The notes below the pieces were generated by a model. The model made no database searches and was not told the origin of the DNA. It was given only the letters and a program-made list of their open reading frames with translations. From Deltaproteobacteria bacterium (GTDB taxonomy: Bacteria > Myxococcota > XYA12-FULL-58-9 > JAFGEK01), in contig JAFGEK010000163.1 in the NCBI GenBank assembly GCA_016931625.1, positions 1 through 32,998 of the forward strand: a DNA stretch of 32,998 nt. The letters run 5' to 3'. Each line of letters opens with the position of its first letter. The first letter of the stretch is position 1. This document shows positions 32,919 through 32,998 of the stretch, one piece after another. Both the position numbers and the translations under genes were made by a program.

Positions 32919-32994
32919 TGGATGCCCTCTTTCGAGGGCATGACGTAGAGAGTTTTACGTAACTCCTCGTCATTCCTACGAAAGTAGGAATCCA
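32919..32994. repeat. Inverted pair of REP-like hairpins
   Basis: Two 27-bp units face each other. Unit 1 (32919-32945) has the stem ATGCCCTC/GAGGGCAT around TTTC; unit 2 has ATTCCTAC/GTAGGAAT around GAAA and ends TCCA at 32994. Read on opposite strands, both start TGGAT, have CTTTCG in the middle and end ATGACG. The GTCATTCCTACGAAAGTAGG form is widespread in intergenic DNA of proteobacteria. It follows the broken FN3 fragment. Confidence 0.75.
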
Positions 32995-32998
32995 ATTC

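Overview
The window looks like a chromosomal piece of an AT-rich, Myxococcota-type (former Deltaproteobacteria) bacterium. The case rests on a secreted matrixin with a MYXO-CTERM-like tail, a CPBP-family membrane protease resembling a myxosortase, an MJ0042-type zinc-ribbon/TPR giant protein, a Ser/Thr-kinase remnant, FG-GAP and FN3 fragments and a CotH-like protein. No marker here fixes the genus, so this is inference from gene content.

Layout. (1) 1-1240: a fragment of an FG-GAP protein, a VapBC-type toxin-antitoxin pair and tRNA-Arg(CCG). (2) 1434-4220: a two-gene unit of a small secreted protein and a MYXO-CTERM matrixin, then a convergent DUF6918-like gene. (3) 4450-10595: a cold-shock gene with a strong terminator, the ABC-F factor EttA, a zinc-finger protein, RibA (GTP cyclohydrolase II) and a membrane sulfatase/phosphotransferase-like enzyme; the last three run leftward. 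(4) 10596-19462: recA behind a striking palindrome, then a tight rightward operon of MrtX-like protease, Crp-family regulator, zinc-ribbon/TPR membrane protein and serS. (5) 19546-19819: two divergent tRNA-Ser genes next to serS. (6) 19820-23925: a graveyard of mobile and defence genes. It holds an IS481-type transposase remnant, a DNA methyltransferase with two in-frame stops, a frameshifted tyrosine recombinase, the 3' half of a retron-like reverse transcriptase, a frameshifted Xre antitoxin behind a perfect 23-bp inverted repeat, and a stop-ridden DUF4160 gene in front of a DUF2442 gene that still looks intact. (7) 24012-31696: a DsrE-like protein, then a run of surface or secreted proteins (CotH-like, serpin, beta-helix, outer-membrane barrel); the last two are visibly richer in G and C than the rest. 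(8) 31980-32998: a broken Ser/Thr kinase, the tail of an FN3 protein and an inverted pair of REP-like hairpins.

How it fits together. The clearest functional thread is C-terminal protein sorting: the matrixin carries a Gly-Gly-Cys-Ser / hydrophobic / Arg-Lys tail, and about 9 kb away lies a glutamic-type intramembrane protease of the kind proposed to process such tails. The serS/tRNA-Ser(GCU)/tRNA-Ser(UGA) cluster puts the synthetase beside two of its own tRNAs. The decayed island starts directly at the 3' end of a tRNA-Ser gene and includes an integrase remnant, as expected of an old integrated element that has since lost its functions.
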